Source: Ilumatobacter sp. (GTDB taxonomy: Bacteria; Actinomycetota; Acidimicrobiia; Acidimicrobiales; Ilumatobacteraceae). Taken from it: a DNA stretch of 64,000 nt. The position numbers and the translations under genes were made by a program. Location: positions 20,294 to 84,293 of the forward strand of contig REDU01000073.1 in NCBI GenBank assembly GCA_007693335.1, read 5' to 3'. The notes beneath the pieces were generated by a model. The model was not told where the DNA came from. It saw nothing but the letters and a program-made list of their open reading frames with translations, and made no database searches. Shown here piece by piece: positions 19,950 through 28,434 of this stretch; the stretch's first letter is position 1; each line of letters begins with the position of its first letter.

Positions 19950-20963
19950 TCAGTCAGCGGGTTCGATGTCGGGTACCGGCACGCCGGCTTTCTTGGCCTC
20001 GAGGGCGAGGTCGTTGGCGACCATCATCTTGACCAGTTCGGGGAACGCCACCTCGGGCTCCCAGCCCAGCATCTCTCTCGCCTTCGAGGCGTCACCGATC
20101 AACAGGTCGACCTCGGCCGGCCGATCGAACTTCGGGTCACGCCGCACGTACTGCTCCCAGTCCGCGATCCCGACCTCGGCGAACGCCCGCTCCACCAGGT
20201 CCTGCACCGTCTGCGTCGACCCCGTCGCGATCACGTAATCCTCCGGCTGATCCTGCTGCAACATCAACCACATCGCCTTCACGTAGTCCCCGGCGAAGCC
20301 CCAATCACGCTTGGTGTCCAACGTGCCCATCACCAACTCGTGCTGCAACCCCAACTTGATCCGCGCCGCCGCATTGGTCACCTTGCGCGTCACGAACTCC
20401 AACCCCCGGCGCGGCCCCTCGTGGTTGAACAAGATCCCCGAACACGCGAACAAGCCGTACGACTCCCGATAGTTCACCGTGATGTCGTGCCCGAACACCT
20501 TCGCGCACCCATACGGAGAACGGGGGTGGAACGGCGTCAACTCCGTCTGCGGCGTCTCACGCACCTTGCCGAACATCTCCGACGACGACGCCTGATAGAA
20601 GCGGATCGGATTGTTCTGCGTGCCACCCACCATCCGGATCGCCTCCAACATCCGCAACACCCCCAACCCGGTGATGTTCGCCGTCAACTCCGGCTGCGTG
20701 AAACTCAACGCCACGAACGAGATCGCCCCCAGGTTGTACACCTCATCGGGCTGCACCATCTCCAACACCGACACCAATGACGGCAGATCTGCCAGATCTC
20801 CCGAGACCAACTCCAACCACGGCATCTCATCGGTCAACGCCGCCACCCGCGGATTGTTCTGCCCCTTCACCATCCCGAACACGTCGTACCCCTGCGAATG
20901 CAAGAACTCCGCCAGATGCTGACCATCTTGACCAGTGATCCCAGTGACAAACGCACGCGGCAT
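19950..20963 (-). CDS. gmd: GDP-mannose 4,6-dehydratase
   Basis: Converts GDP-D-mannose to GDP-4-keto-6-deoxymannose, the first step to GDP-L-fucose. The 337-residue extended-SDR protein has the Rossmann motif GITGQDG (8-14), the catalytic region ASSSEMFG, and Y-x-x-x-K in SPYGCAKVF; the family motif [10 protein letters not shown] and the [10 protein letters not shown] stretch are also present. Fcl at 29.6 kb completes the pathway. Codon use differs from neighbours in the 5' two thirds (Leu mostly TTG, Gly GGG), then reverts, which suggests transfer or a mosaic gene. Divergent from a GT4 gene across a 154-base spacer. Confidence 0.95.
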   Translation of the reverse strand: MPRAFVTGITGQDGQHLAEFLHSQGYDVFGMVKGQNNPRVAALTDEMPWLELVSGDLADLPSLVSVLEMVQPDEVYNLGAISFVALSFTQPELTANITGLGVLRMLEAIRMVGGTQNNPIRFYQASSSEMFGKVRETPQTELTPFHPRSPYGCAKVFGHDITVNYRESYGLFACSGILFNHEGPRRGLEFVTRKVTNAAARIKLGLQHELVMGTLDTKRDWGFAGDYVKAMWLMLQQDQPEDYVIATGSTQTVQDLVERAFAEVGIADWEQYVRRDPKFDRPAEVDLLIGDASKAREMLGWEPEVAFPELVKMMVANDLALEAKKAGVPVPDIEPAD

Positions 20964-21117
20964 GACGAATACTCCCGTGGACTCGGAGGGCGGGCGCCAC
21001 TCCCGCGACGGGTCCGCACCGTGCGAAACCGCCCCGGGGACGGCGAGGCATCGTGAGTCTAGGGGCAGGTAGCGTGATCAGGCCCGGAACCCGGCCGCCA
21101 CGCACTCACCGCGCCCC

Positions 21118-22215
21118 ATGACACCACTCCACGTCGCCGTCGACGTCGCCCCGCTCCACGGCCACCGCACGGGTGTCGGTGTGGCCACCGCCGGCATCGT
21201 CGACGCCATCGGACGACGCGACGACGTGACCCTTGCGCCCTATCTCGTGAGTTTCCGGGCCCGACCCGTCCCGCCCGAGCGGCGGCTCCCGCTGCCCGCC
21301 GGCCTGGCGATGCGCGCCTGGGCGCGGGGCGACGTGCCACGGGTCGACCGCTGGCTCCGCGACGCGTCGGTGGTGCACGGGACCAATTACGTGGCACCCC
21401 CGAGCCGTCTGCCCACCGTCATCTCGGTCTACGACTGCTGGTTCCTCGCCCACCCCGATGAGGCGTCCAACTCGGTCCGGCGGGCCGCCCGGGTGCTGCG
21501 GCGAGCAGTGCGACGGGGTGCCTGGATCCACGTGAGCTCACAGGCCACGGCCGACGTCGCCGCCGAGCTGCTCGGGACCGACCGGATCCGGGTGGTGCAC
21601 CTCGGCCCCCCCACGGTCGAGGCACACCCCCTGGCCCGGGAGGCGCCGACCTTCCTCCACGGACACCCCTTCCTGCTCGCGATCGGCACCACCGAGCGCC
21701 GCAAGGACATCCCCTCGCTCGTGCGGGCATTCGCCCGACTCGACCGGGGTTCCGGAGAGCTCCGGCTCGTGGTCGCAGGCGCTCCAGGCGACCACCACGA
21801 CCAGGTGCTCGACGCCGTTGCCGGCCTCGACCACGCGGTTCAGCGACGAGTGCACGTCACCGGAACGGTCGACGCCGCGACCAAGCACGCACTGCTCGCG
21901 CATGCCGAGGCGCTGGTCTACCCGTCGCTCGACGAAGGGTTCGGCTTCCCCGTGCTCGAGGCACAGGCTGCGGACACGGCCGTGGTGGCGTGTCGGGTCG
22001 GGTCGATCCCCGAGGTGGCCGGCCTCGGCGCGGAACTGGTCGAACCGGCGTCGGTCGAGGCGCTGACCGCCGGTATCGGTCGCGTGCTCGACGACACCTC
22101 CCACCGCCACGCGCTCGTCGCCGCCGGCCGCGACAATCTCCGGCGGTTCTCGTGGCAACGCTGCGCCGACGAGCTGGTCGACCTCTACCGTGAGGCCATC
22201 GAGGACCAACCGTGA
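21118..22215 (+). CDS. GT4-family glycosyltransferase
   Basis: A 365-residue retaining glycosyltransferase of GT-B fold. Visible family features: an N-terminal acceptor domain, A-I-G-T-T-E-R-R-K-D-I between the domains, and SLDEGFGFPVLEAQ giving the E-x7-E donor-sugar motif. It likely adds a sugar to a lipid-linked glycan. Its stop overlaps the fbiA start by four bases (GTGA), so the two are coupled despite unrelated pathways. A TAGCGT at 21070-21075 could be its -10, with a ~40-base leader. Confidence 0.85.
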   Translation: MTPLHVAVDVAPLHGHRTGVGVATAGIVDAIGRRDDVTLAPYLVSFRARPVPPERRLPLPAGLAMRAWARGDVPRVDRWLRDASVVHGTNYVAPPSRLPTVISVYDCWFLAHPDEASNSVRRAARVLRRAVRRGAWIHVSSQATADVAAELLGTDRIRVVHLGPPTVEAHPLAREAPTFLHGHPFLLAIGTTERRKDIPSLVRAFARLDRGSGELRLVVAGAPGDHHDQVLDAVAGLDHAVQRRVHVTGTVDAATKHALLAHAEALVYPSLDEGFGFPVLEAQAADTAVVACRVGSIPEVAGLGAELVEPASVEALTAGIGRVLDDTSHRHALVAAGRDNLRRFSWQRCADELVDLYREAIEDQP

Positions 22216-23219
22216 GCGCACCGACCGGACCGGACCGATCCGGAGCACCACCCACCTCACCCCGGGTGACCGTGATCTCCGGTGGAGTCGGAGCGGCCCG
22301 GCTGCTCAGCGGCATCGTGCAGGTGGTCGAGCCGGCGGCCGTGACCGCCGTCGTCAACACCGGTGACGACACCGAACTCCACGGCCTCCACGTCTCACCC
22401 GACCTCGACACCATCGTCTACACGCTCGCGAACGCGATCGATCCCGAACGCGGGTGGGGGCTGGTGGACGAGACGTGGCGGACGATGGCCGCACTCGAGC
22501 GCTACGTCGCCGTACGTCCCGACGGCTCCGCGGCCGCGCCCACCTGGTTCAACCTCGGCGACCACGACCTCGCCACGCACTTCTACCGCACCGCCCGACT
22601 CCGCGAGGGCGCCGATCTCACCACCGTGACCGCCGAGATCGCAACGGCCTGGGGCCTCGCGCTCCGGGTGCTCCCGATGACCGATCAGCGCTTCCGGACC
22701 CGCATCGAGACCGAGTCCGACGGACTGATCGATTTCCAGGACTACTTCGTCCGCCTCCGACACGCTGTTCCCGTGCGCCGCATCGAGTTCGATCACGATG
22801 ACGCCCGCCTCACACGGCAGGCCCGCGCCGCCATCGTCGACGCCGACGTCGTCCTGATCGCACCGTCGAACCCGCTCGTCTCGGTGGGACCGATCCGTGC
22901 CCTGCCCGACGTCGACGCGCTCCTCCGCGATCGCCGCGACTCCGTCGTCGCGATCTCACCGATCGTGGGTGGCGCTGCCCTGAAGGGTCCCGCCGACCGG
23001 ATGCTGACCGAGCTCGGCCACGAGGCCTCGGTGATCGGCGTGGCGTCGCTCTACCGCGACGTGGCGAGCACCCTCGTGATCGACCGGGCCGATACGGCGT
23101 CGGCGGAGCAGGTCCGATCCGCCGGGATGCGCTGCGAGGTGACCGACACCGTGATGTCAGCACCCGGTGTGGCCGCCGAACTCGCCCGCACCGCGATGGC
23201 CGCAGCGCTCAGCGGCTGA
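22212..23219 (+). CDS. fbiA: F420 pathway 2-phospho-L-lactate transferase family (FbiA/CofD)
   Basis: Transfers a phospho-lactyl or phosphoenolpyruvyl group onto the deazaflavin Fo in coenzyme F420 synthesis. The 335-residue protein carries the family signatures: SGGVGAARLL near residue 24, VNTGDDTELHGLHVSPDLDT (~55-75), and NP at the A-P-S-N-P-L-V-S-V-G-P loop (~215-225). FbiB is not adjacent. F420 use fits the LLM-family oxidoreductase at 55 kb. The start is GTG, coupled to the preceding GT4; the stop lies within a hairpin that also holds the stop of the convergent gene. Confidence 0.93.
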   Translation: MSAPTGPDRSGAPPTSPRVTVISGGVGAARLLSGIVQVVEPAAVTAVVNTGDDTELHGLHVSPDLDTIVYTLANAIDPERGWGLVDETWRTMAALERYVAVRPDGSAAAPTWFNLGDHDLATHFYRTARLREGADLTTVTAEIATAWGLALRVLPMTDQRFRTRIETESDGLIDFQDYFVRLRHAVPVRRIEFDHDDARLTRQARAAIVDADVVLIAPSNPLVSVGPIRALPDVDALLRDRRDSVVAISPIVGGAALKGPADRMLTELGHEASVIGVASLYRDVASTLVIDRADTASAEQVRSAGMRCEVTDTVMSAPGVAAELARTAMAAALSG

Positions 23220-23223
23220 GCGC
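23205..23223. terminator. Compact hairpin spanning two overlapping stop codons
   Basis: Perfect 8-base arms GCGCTCAG and CTGAGCGC with loop CGG. The convergent coding regions overlap by 11 bases, and each stop codon is in one arm. Confidence 0.55.
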
Positions 23224-24105
23224 GAGACCGTCGGCCAACGTCGTCCACGGCGACCACCCGAGGTGGATGCGAGCGCGCACCGGCGACACCGCGAACCGCT
23301 GCACCTCGTCGGGCCTGGCCGGGGCGAACTCGGGAATCGGCCCCGCGCCCCCGTTGACCGCCTGCCACAGGTCGAGCAGAGGTGTCTGCACGCCGGTCCC
23401 GATGTTCACCACCAGACCACTGCCACGGTGCCCGGCGCGCACCAAGGCGTCGACCACGTCGTCGACGAACACGAAGTCACGGGTCTGCCGGCCGTCGCCG
23501 GTGAGGGTGGGCGCCACGTGATGTGACGTCGCATCCAGCATCGCCGCCACGACACCGTCATCAGGTCGCTGGCGGGGGCCGTACACCGAGGCGACGGCGA
23601 GCGCGGTGAACTCGACAGCGTGCTGCGCCCGGTACACGTCGAGCAGGTCGACCACCGCCCTCGCCATCACCCCGCGAACGCCGCGGGCCTCGAGTGGACG
23701 TTCCTTCACCGGGAGATCGCGGCTGGCAGGGGTGCCGTACATCGCCGCTGCCGGGAGTGCAACCACCATCTTGTGGACACCGCACGCACGCGCACCCTCG
23801 AGCACCGTGAGCACCCGGGCGAGCGCCGCGGCGTACTCGTCGACCGATGCAGCGCGTCGCGGCACCGTCGCGAGCACGTGGACCACCGAGGGTCGCCGCA
23901 TGGCCAGCAACGACGACATCTCCGACGACCCGGCGTCGAGGTGGTGGATCTTCAGCTCGCCGCCGGCTGCCCTGGCATCGGCGAGGTTCGCCAGCGAGCC
24001 GGTCGACAGGTCGTCGACCACCTCGACGGACTCACCCTCGGCCAGCAACCGATCGACGAGGTGCGAGCCCAGGAACCCTGCGCCGCCCACCACGAGATGG
24101 CCCAC
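23209..24105 (-). CDS. NAD-binding epimerase/dehydratase-like protein lacking catalytic residues
   Basis: A 298-residue extended-SDR protein. The Rossmann motif GGAGFLG (7-13), D-D-L-S-T-G, the late R-D-F-V-F-V-D-D-V and N-I-G-T-G motifs are intact, so it should bind NAD(P). By eye alignment the catalytic Ser is Ala (ALPAAAMYG) and the Y-x-x-x-K pair is lost (the region reads V-R-G-V-M-A-R). It is probably a pseudo-enzyme or a sugar-nucleotide-binding protein. It lies 9 bases downstream of the nucleotidyltransferase gene, in one operon with it and the His-rich protein. Confidence 0.8.
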   Translation of the reverse strand: MGHLVVGGAGFLGSHLVDRLLAEGESVEVVDDLSTGSLANLADARAAGGELKIHHLDAGSSEMSSLLAMRRPSVVHVLATVPRRAASVDEYAAALARVLTVLEGARACGVHKMVVALPAAAMYGTPASRDLPVKERPLEARGVRGVMARAVVDLLDVYRAQHAVEFTALAVASVYGPRQRPDDGVVAAMLDATSHHVAPTLTGDGRQTRDFVFVDDVVDALVRAGHRGSGLVVNIGTGVQTPLLDLWQAVNGGAGPIPEFAPARPDEVQRFAVSPVRARIHLGWSPWTTLADGLALSR

Positions 24106-24114
24106 GACCCGACC

Positions 24115-25110
24115 TCACCCCGACTCGGGGAGGCGGGCATCGACCAACTCGGCGTGATCGGCCACGGCACCATCGACCCCGATCACCGAGCCACGGACCC
24201 GTGCATCTCGACCCACGCTGCCCATCACGATCGAGCGCTCGATCACCGCACCGTCGGCCACCCGGGCGCCGCCCAGCACGACCGACGCGGTGAGCCGTAC
24301 CCCCTCGCCGATGCTCGCCCCAGCGTCGACCAGCGACGAGTCGAGCACCGCTGATCCCGCCACGTGGGCTCCAGACGCCACCGCCTCGCAGCGTTCAGCC
24401 CGAACCCCGTTCAGCAGGTCGATGTTGGCATCGAGGTAGGTCTCCGGACGCCCGGTGTCGATCCAGTAGTCATCGGTGGGCATCGCGTACAACCTGCCAT
24501 CGGCCACCACCTGCTGGAAGGTCTCGCGCTCGACCGACACCTTGCGACCGGTGGGGATGCGGTCCAGCACCGACGGTTCGAACACATAGGTACCGGCATT
24601 GATCAGGTTCGAGGTGGTCTCGCCGGGAGCCGGCTTCTCGACGAACCGCAGCACCGCGCCCGAGCGGTCGACCTCGACCACCCCGAACGCCGACGGATCG
24701 TCGACGGGCGTGAGGTGCAGCGTGGCCTCGGCACCGAATCGCCGGTGGGCGTCGATCAGATCGCCCACCGTCAGATCGGTGACGATGTCACCGTTGGCCA
24801 CCACGAAGGTGCCGTCGATGCCGGTGTGGTCGGCGGCGAAGCGGATGGCGCCAGCGGTGTCGAGCGGTTCGGGCTCGACCGCGTAGTGCAGCACGACGTC
24901 ACCCACCCGACCGTGGGGGAACGCCTCGACGAACGGCTCGGGACGGAACCCGAGTGCGAGCGTGACGTCGGTGACCCCGGCCGCCGCCAGGCGATCGACC
25001 AACCGGGCGATCATCGGTCGGTGGCCGATGGGCAGCATCGGCTTGGGGACGTGGTCGGTGAGTGGCCGCAACCGCGTGCCGCGCCCGCCCACGAGCACGA
25101 CCGCGCGCAT
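24115..25110 (-). CDS. Sugar-nucleotide transferase (ManC/mannose-1-P guanylyltransferase-like)
   Basis: A 331-residue protein: nucleotidyltransferase domain with GGRGTRLRPLT (about 8-18), V-A-N-G-D-I-V and VEKPAPGE, followed by a left-handed beta-helix of hexapeptide repeats (~245-325). It corresponds in place and architecture to the mycobacterial mannose-1-phosphate guanylyltransferase next to wbbL/rmlD. GDP-mannose production is therefore the best guess, and Gmd needs that substrate. A glucose-1-phosphate enzyme cannot be excluded. The ATG overlaps the upstream stop by one base (TGATG). Confidence 0.82.
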   Translation of the reverse strand: MRAVVLVGGRGTRLRPLTDHVPKPMLPIGHRPMIARLVDRLAAAGVTDVTLALGFRPEPFVEAFPHGRVGDVVLHYAVEPEPLDTAGAIRFAADHTGIDGTFVVANGDIVTDLTVGDLIDAHRRFGAEATLHLTPVDDPSAFGVVEVDRSGAVLRFVEKPAPGETTSNLINAGTYVFEPSVLDRIPTGRKVSVERETFQQVVADGRLYAMPTDDYWIDTGRPETYLDANIDLLNGVRAERCEAVASGAHVAGSAVLDSSLVDAGASIGEGVRLTASVVLGGARVADGAVIERSIVMGSVGRDARVRGSVIGVDGAVADHAELVDARLPESG

Positions 25111-25916
25111 CAGTCGCCGTCGTCCTCTTCCGTCTCGGGGAAGATCGAGGGATCGAAGTCGTCGGGCAGCTGACCGAGTTCGATCAGTTCCTCCGGCGTG
25201 AACTGGGTGATGTCGATCGCGCCCAGTTCCGGGAGCTGCGACGCCCACGGCGGCATCGGCACCGGCTCGCCACGCGGCATGAACGCCATTGCGAACACCA
25301 TGCCGTCGTTCTGCACCCGCACGTTCTCGAAGTTGGCGATGTAGCGGGTGCCGTTACCGGTGTCTTCGAACGAGCCCCACACGACCATCGACAGCTCGGC
25401 GTCCTCGCCGTCGCACTGGGTCTCGCCCGGGATGAACTCGGCCCCGGGACCCCATGGTCCGATGGTCTGATCGGGGGGGAAGCGGAGCCGTTCGTTCGTG
25501 AACTCGACCTCGTAGGTGCCGAGGAAGACCCCGAGCGTGGCCCGACGGCCGACGGCCCGCGACGTGAACGGGTGCCAGTGGATCACACCGTCATCGTGGC
25601 TGTGCACGCCGGTCTGGAGATAGTTGGTCGAGGTGAGCTGACCCTGGGCGTTGCGGACCTCTTTGTCACCTTGCAGCTGGTACCACTCGCCACAGATGTA
25701 GAAGCCCGCCGCGGCGTGCCAGTGCTGGTTGATGGTGGGGGCCGAGGCATCGAAGGCCGGCTGCGACTGGCGGGCGTACACGACGGTGCCGACCCCGAGT
25801 ACCACCACCAGTGCGACGATCAACGGGAACAGGGTGCCGCCCTGGAACCGGACGGTCTTGCCCTTGCCGCGTTGCGTCAGACGGGCGGCTTTCTTGGTCG
25901 ACGATGAGGGTGCCAC
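25110..25916 (-). CDS. Conserved membrane-anchored protein with His-rich domain
   Basis: A 268-residue protein: basic N-terminus, one membrane helix (~29-48), then an extracytoplasmic domain with N-Q-H-W-H-A-A, C-G-E-W-Y, and HSHDDGVIHWHPF, followed by an acidic tail. Seven closely spaced histidines suggest a metal site. I recall similar 'HWHxAxGxYxC ... GIHTHGDGxIHxHPF' proteins in many actinobacteria, with no known function. It is first in an operon with the nucleotidyltransferase and epimerase-like genes. A TAGCAT box lies 9 bases before the GTG start. Confidence 0.75.
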   Translation of the reverse strand: MAPSSSTKKAARLTQRGKGKTVRFQGGTLFPLIVALVVVLGVGTVVYARQSQPAFDASAPTINQHWHAAAGFYICGEWYQLQGDKEVRNAQGQLTSTNYLQTGVHSHDDGVIHWHPFTSRAVGRRATLGVFLGTYEVEFTNERLRFPPDQTIGPWGPGAEFIPGETQCDGEDAELSMVVWGSFEDTGNGTRYIANFENVRVQNDGMVFAMAFMPRGEPVPMPPWASQLPELGAIDITQFTPEELIELGQLPDDFDPSIFPETEEDDGD

Positions 25917-25925
25917 GAGTGGTAA

Positions 25926-25931
25926 ATGCTA
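25926..25931 (-). promoter_or_regulatory. -10 element (TAGCAT) of the His-rich protein operon
   Basis: Nine bases before the GTG, and directly after the terminator-like hairpins of the upstream GT operon, as expected for a new transcription unit. Confidence 0.5.
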
Positions 25932-25937
25932 TCGGCG

Positions 25938-25977
25938 GCGGCCCGGCTTCGGGCCGCGGGCCCTCCCGCGCCGGGAG
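25938..25977 (-). terminator. Two tandem hairpins ending the GT4 operon
   Basis: GCGGCCCG-GCTT-CGGGCCGC (25938-25957) and CTCCCG-CGC-CGGGAG (25963-25977), both perfect, start about 14 bases after the last GT4 stop. There is no T-tract. Confidence 0.65.
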
Positions 25978-25990
25978 CGCGACGCGTCCG

Positions 25991-27304
25991 TCACCGACCA
26001 CCGATCAGCGCCTCGTACGCCGCTGCGACAGCTGCCGGCGACGCGGCCGACTCCACCCAGGCCCGGCCGGCCGCACCCAGTGGGGCACCGAGATCGTCGC
26101 GACCCACGAGCTCGCCCACCGCAGCGGTGAACGCGACGGGATCATCTGGGGGCACGGCGATCCCACCACCCGACGCAGTGAGCATCCTGGGAACCTCGGT
26201 CCCCGGATCGATCGCCGCCACCACCGGCCGGCCGGCGGCCAGGATCGAGTACGTCTTCGACGGCACCGAGACCCGGCCGAGCCCACGTCGCAGCGGCACG
26301 ACGTGCACATCGCCGGTCGCCAACACCTCGTTCAGCCGTTCGGCCGGTTGGAAGTCACCGAACCGCACGTTGGGGATCCCGGCGGCATCGTGTTCCAGTG
26401 TGGACCGGGCGGCGCCCTCGCCGTTGATCAGGAACGTCACGTCGGGCAATGCCCGAGCCGCCGCCAACACCAGCTCCAGCGACTGCGAGAAACCGACGTT
26501 CCCCGCGTACAGCACGACCGGTTCCGAGCCGATCCCGAGCTGGGTCCGGTACGTGGTCATCCGGTCGGCCGGACGCAGCTGCTCGGTGTCGACGAAGTTG
26601 GGGATCACGTGCACGTCGCCCCGACGACCCGTCGGCAGCTTGGCACGCACGTTGGCGGCGAGATCCTCGCTCAGCACCGTGACGGCCGACGACCGGCGGT
26701 AGCTCAGCCGCTCGAGCCACGCCGCGACGCCGATGATCCGTCGGTCGGTGATCGCTCCGGTCTCGATCGCGGCGTCGGGGAAGACGTCCTGGATGTTGAA
26801 CACCAATGGTGCCCGGTGCCCCAACCCGACCGCCCAGCCCGTGAGACCGAGGGTGAGCGGCGGCGACATCGCCAGCACGGCGTCGGCCCGTCGGAACCAG
26901 CCGCCCGCCCGCAGCCCCATGAGCCCCGCCAGCGCCGAGAACGCGCCGAAGCCGGCGGCGCGACGCAGCAGATTGCGCCGGTCTCCACCCGGGAACGGGT
27001 GGAGACGGGTGATCGATCCGAAGTCGACGCGCTCGGTGCGCACCACACGGCCACCCCAACCCGGCTCGATCGAGTGGGTGCGGTACCACGGCAGTGCCGT
27101 GACCACGTGGAGCTCGTGGCCGAGGGCGGCCAACTCGTGCACGATCCGGCTCATCACCCGACCCGTGGGTGCGGTGTCGGGGTCGAAGTGGGGGCACAGC
27201 ACCACGATCTTCAACGGGATCGACGAACGGCCCGACGTCTCCACGTCGCCGTCCACGCCGCCGTCCACGTCGCCGTCCACGTCGCCCTTCACGTCGCCCT
27301 TCAC
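25991..27304 (-). CDS. GT4-family glycosyltransferase (WbuB-like)
   Basis: A 437-residue GT-B enzyme. Glycine-rich PTGRVMSRIVHELAALGHEL marks the acceptor-domain start, N-I-Q-D-V-F-P-D is the WbuB/WcaI-type motif, and L-Y-A-G-N-V-G-F-S-Q begins the donor domain. The usual E-x7-E is altered: the matching region reads V-P-S-K-T-Y-S-I-L-A-A-G. The first ~22 residues (V-K-G-D repeated) come from a 12-base tandem array in which each unit starts with GTG. I chose the first GTG, which overlaps the upstream stop as GTGA, but any of the next four could serve. Last gene of a three-GT operon ending at double hairpins. Confidence 0.82.
   Translation of the reverse strand: MKGDVKGDVDGDVDGGVDGDVETSGRSSIPLKIVVLCPHFDPDTAPTGRVMSRIVHELAALGHELHVVTALPWYRTHSIEPGWGGRVVRTERVDFGSITRLHPFPGGDRRNLLRRAAGFGAFSALAGLMGLRAGGWFRRADAVLAMSPPLTLGLTGWAVGLGHRAPLVFNIQDVFPDAAIETGAITDRRIIGVAAWLERLSYRRSSAVTVLSEDLAANVRAKLPTGRRGDVHVIPNFVDTEQLRPADRMTTYRTQLGIGSEPVVLYAGNVGFSQSLELVLAAARALPDVTFLINGEGAARSTLEHDAAGIPNVRFGDFQPAERLNEVLATGDVHVVPLRRGLGRVSVPSKTYSILAAGRPVVAAIDPGTEVPRMLTASGGGIAVPPDDPVAFTAAVGELVGRDDLGAPLGAAGRAWVESAASPAAVAAAYEALIGGR
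27242..27301. repeat. Five 12-base tandem copies that repeat a start codon
   Basis: Units such as CACGTCGCCGTC, five in a row. On the coding strand every unit begins with GTG in frame, so the array multiplies possible start codons of the WbuB-like gene. Confidence 0.85.
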
Positions 27305-28434
27305 GGCTCGACCGTCCGTTCGTACGCGTCGATCAGCGCCGTTGCCGAGACGTCGAGACCGAAGCGAGCCACCCGGGCGAGACCGGCCGCAGCCAGCTCC
27401 CGGCGCGACCGGCGCACCTCGACCAACGCGCTCGCCCACGCCTCGGGATCATCGGCGGGAAGGACCAACCCGGCGTCGCCCACCACCTCGCGCACGGCGG
27501 GATGGTCGCCACAGATGACGGGGGTGCCGAGCGCCATCGCCTCGATCAGCGGCGCACCGAACCCCTCGTAGACGCTGGGGAACACCAGGGCCTCGGCCAT
27601 CACCAGCAACGCGTCACGGTCGGTCTCCGGCACGCGCCCCGGCCGCACCACCCGGCCCGACAGACCGAGCTCGGCGATCGACCGCTCGACCTCGTGCTCA
27701 GCGGCACCCTTCCCGCCCAGGAGCACCAGCCGGAGATCGGGATCGGTCCAGTGCCGGCGCATGGTCTCGAGGAGCAGCCGGTGGTTCTTGTGCGGATGGG
27801 TGATGGCCGGGTACACGAGCACCGGACCCGGGCCGAGACGGAGGCGACGCCGCAGGGACGCCTCGTCGAACTCGAGCGGGCCGGTGGGCACATCGATGCC
27901 GTGGGGCACCACGACGACGCGATCGGGATCGGTCTCGAACGCATCGATCACCGTGCCGCGCACGAACTCGCTCGGCACGGCCACCACAGCGGCTCGGCGG
28001 ACCGACCGGGGCATCATGAACCGCAGGTACCGCAGCTTGCCCGCCGACACGTACGCGGGATGGTCGAGGTACTGCAGGTCGTGGATCGTCAGCAGGACCG
28101 GACCCGGCCCCACCATCGGGGTGGTACCACCACCATGGTGCACCAGGTCGAAGGGGTGGGGACGTCGGGTGCGCCGGGCGAGCCAGGTGTGTTCCGAGAG
28201 CACCCGCGACGGTCTCCGCGACCCCGAGGTCGGGGCCGTCTCGATGGCGTACCGCTCCGCCAGTTCCGGATGCGCACCCGGGTATCCGGGTAGCGCGAAC
28301 ACGGTCGGGTCGACCCTCGCCCGCTCCGGATCCACGAGGGCCAGACCCGACAGCTGGCGCGCCAGGTACTCCTCCGATCCGCCCACCTCGCCCGGCACGC
28401 ACCACAGCAGGTTCACCGCCACCCGGAGGGTCAC
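27301..28434 (-). CDS. GT4-family glycosyltransferase (mannosyltransferase-like)
   Basis: A 377-residue protein with P-G-E-V-G-G-S-E-E-Y in the N-terminal domain, T-I-H-D-L-Q-Y, V-P-H-G-I-D-V and VFPSVYEGFGAPLIEAM, which holds the E-x7-E donor motif. It is close in style to bacterial GT4 mannosyl-, rhamnosyl- or fucosyltransferases; the sugar cannot be read from sequence. The GTG start overlaps the upstream GT4 stop (GTGA) and its own stop overlaps the next start, so three GTs are translationally chained. Confidence 0.88.
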   Translation of the reverse strand: MTLRVAVNLLWCVPGEVGGSEEYLARQLSGLALVDPERARVDPTVFALPGYPGAHPELAERYAIETAPTSGSRRPSRVLSEHTWLARRTRRPHPFDLVHHGGGTTPMVGPGPVLLTIHDLQYLDHPAYVSAGKLRYLRFMMPRSVRRAAVVAVPSEFVRGTVIDAFETDPDRVVVVPHGIDVPTGPLEFDEASLRRRLRLGPGPVLVYPAITHPHKNHRLLLETMRRHWTDPDLRLVLLGGKGAAEHEVERSIAELGLSGRVVRPGRVPETDRDALLVMAEALVFPSVYEGFGAPLIEAMALGTPVICGDHPAVREVVGDAGLVLPADDPEAWASALVEVRRSRRELAAAGLARVARFGLDVSATALIDAYERTVEP

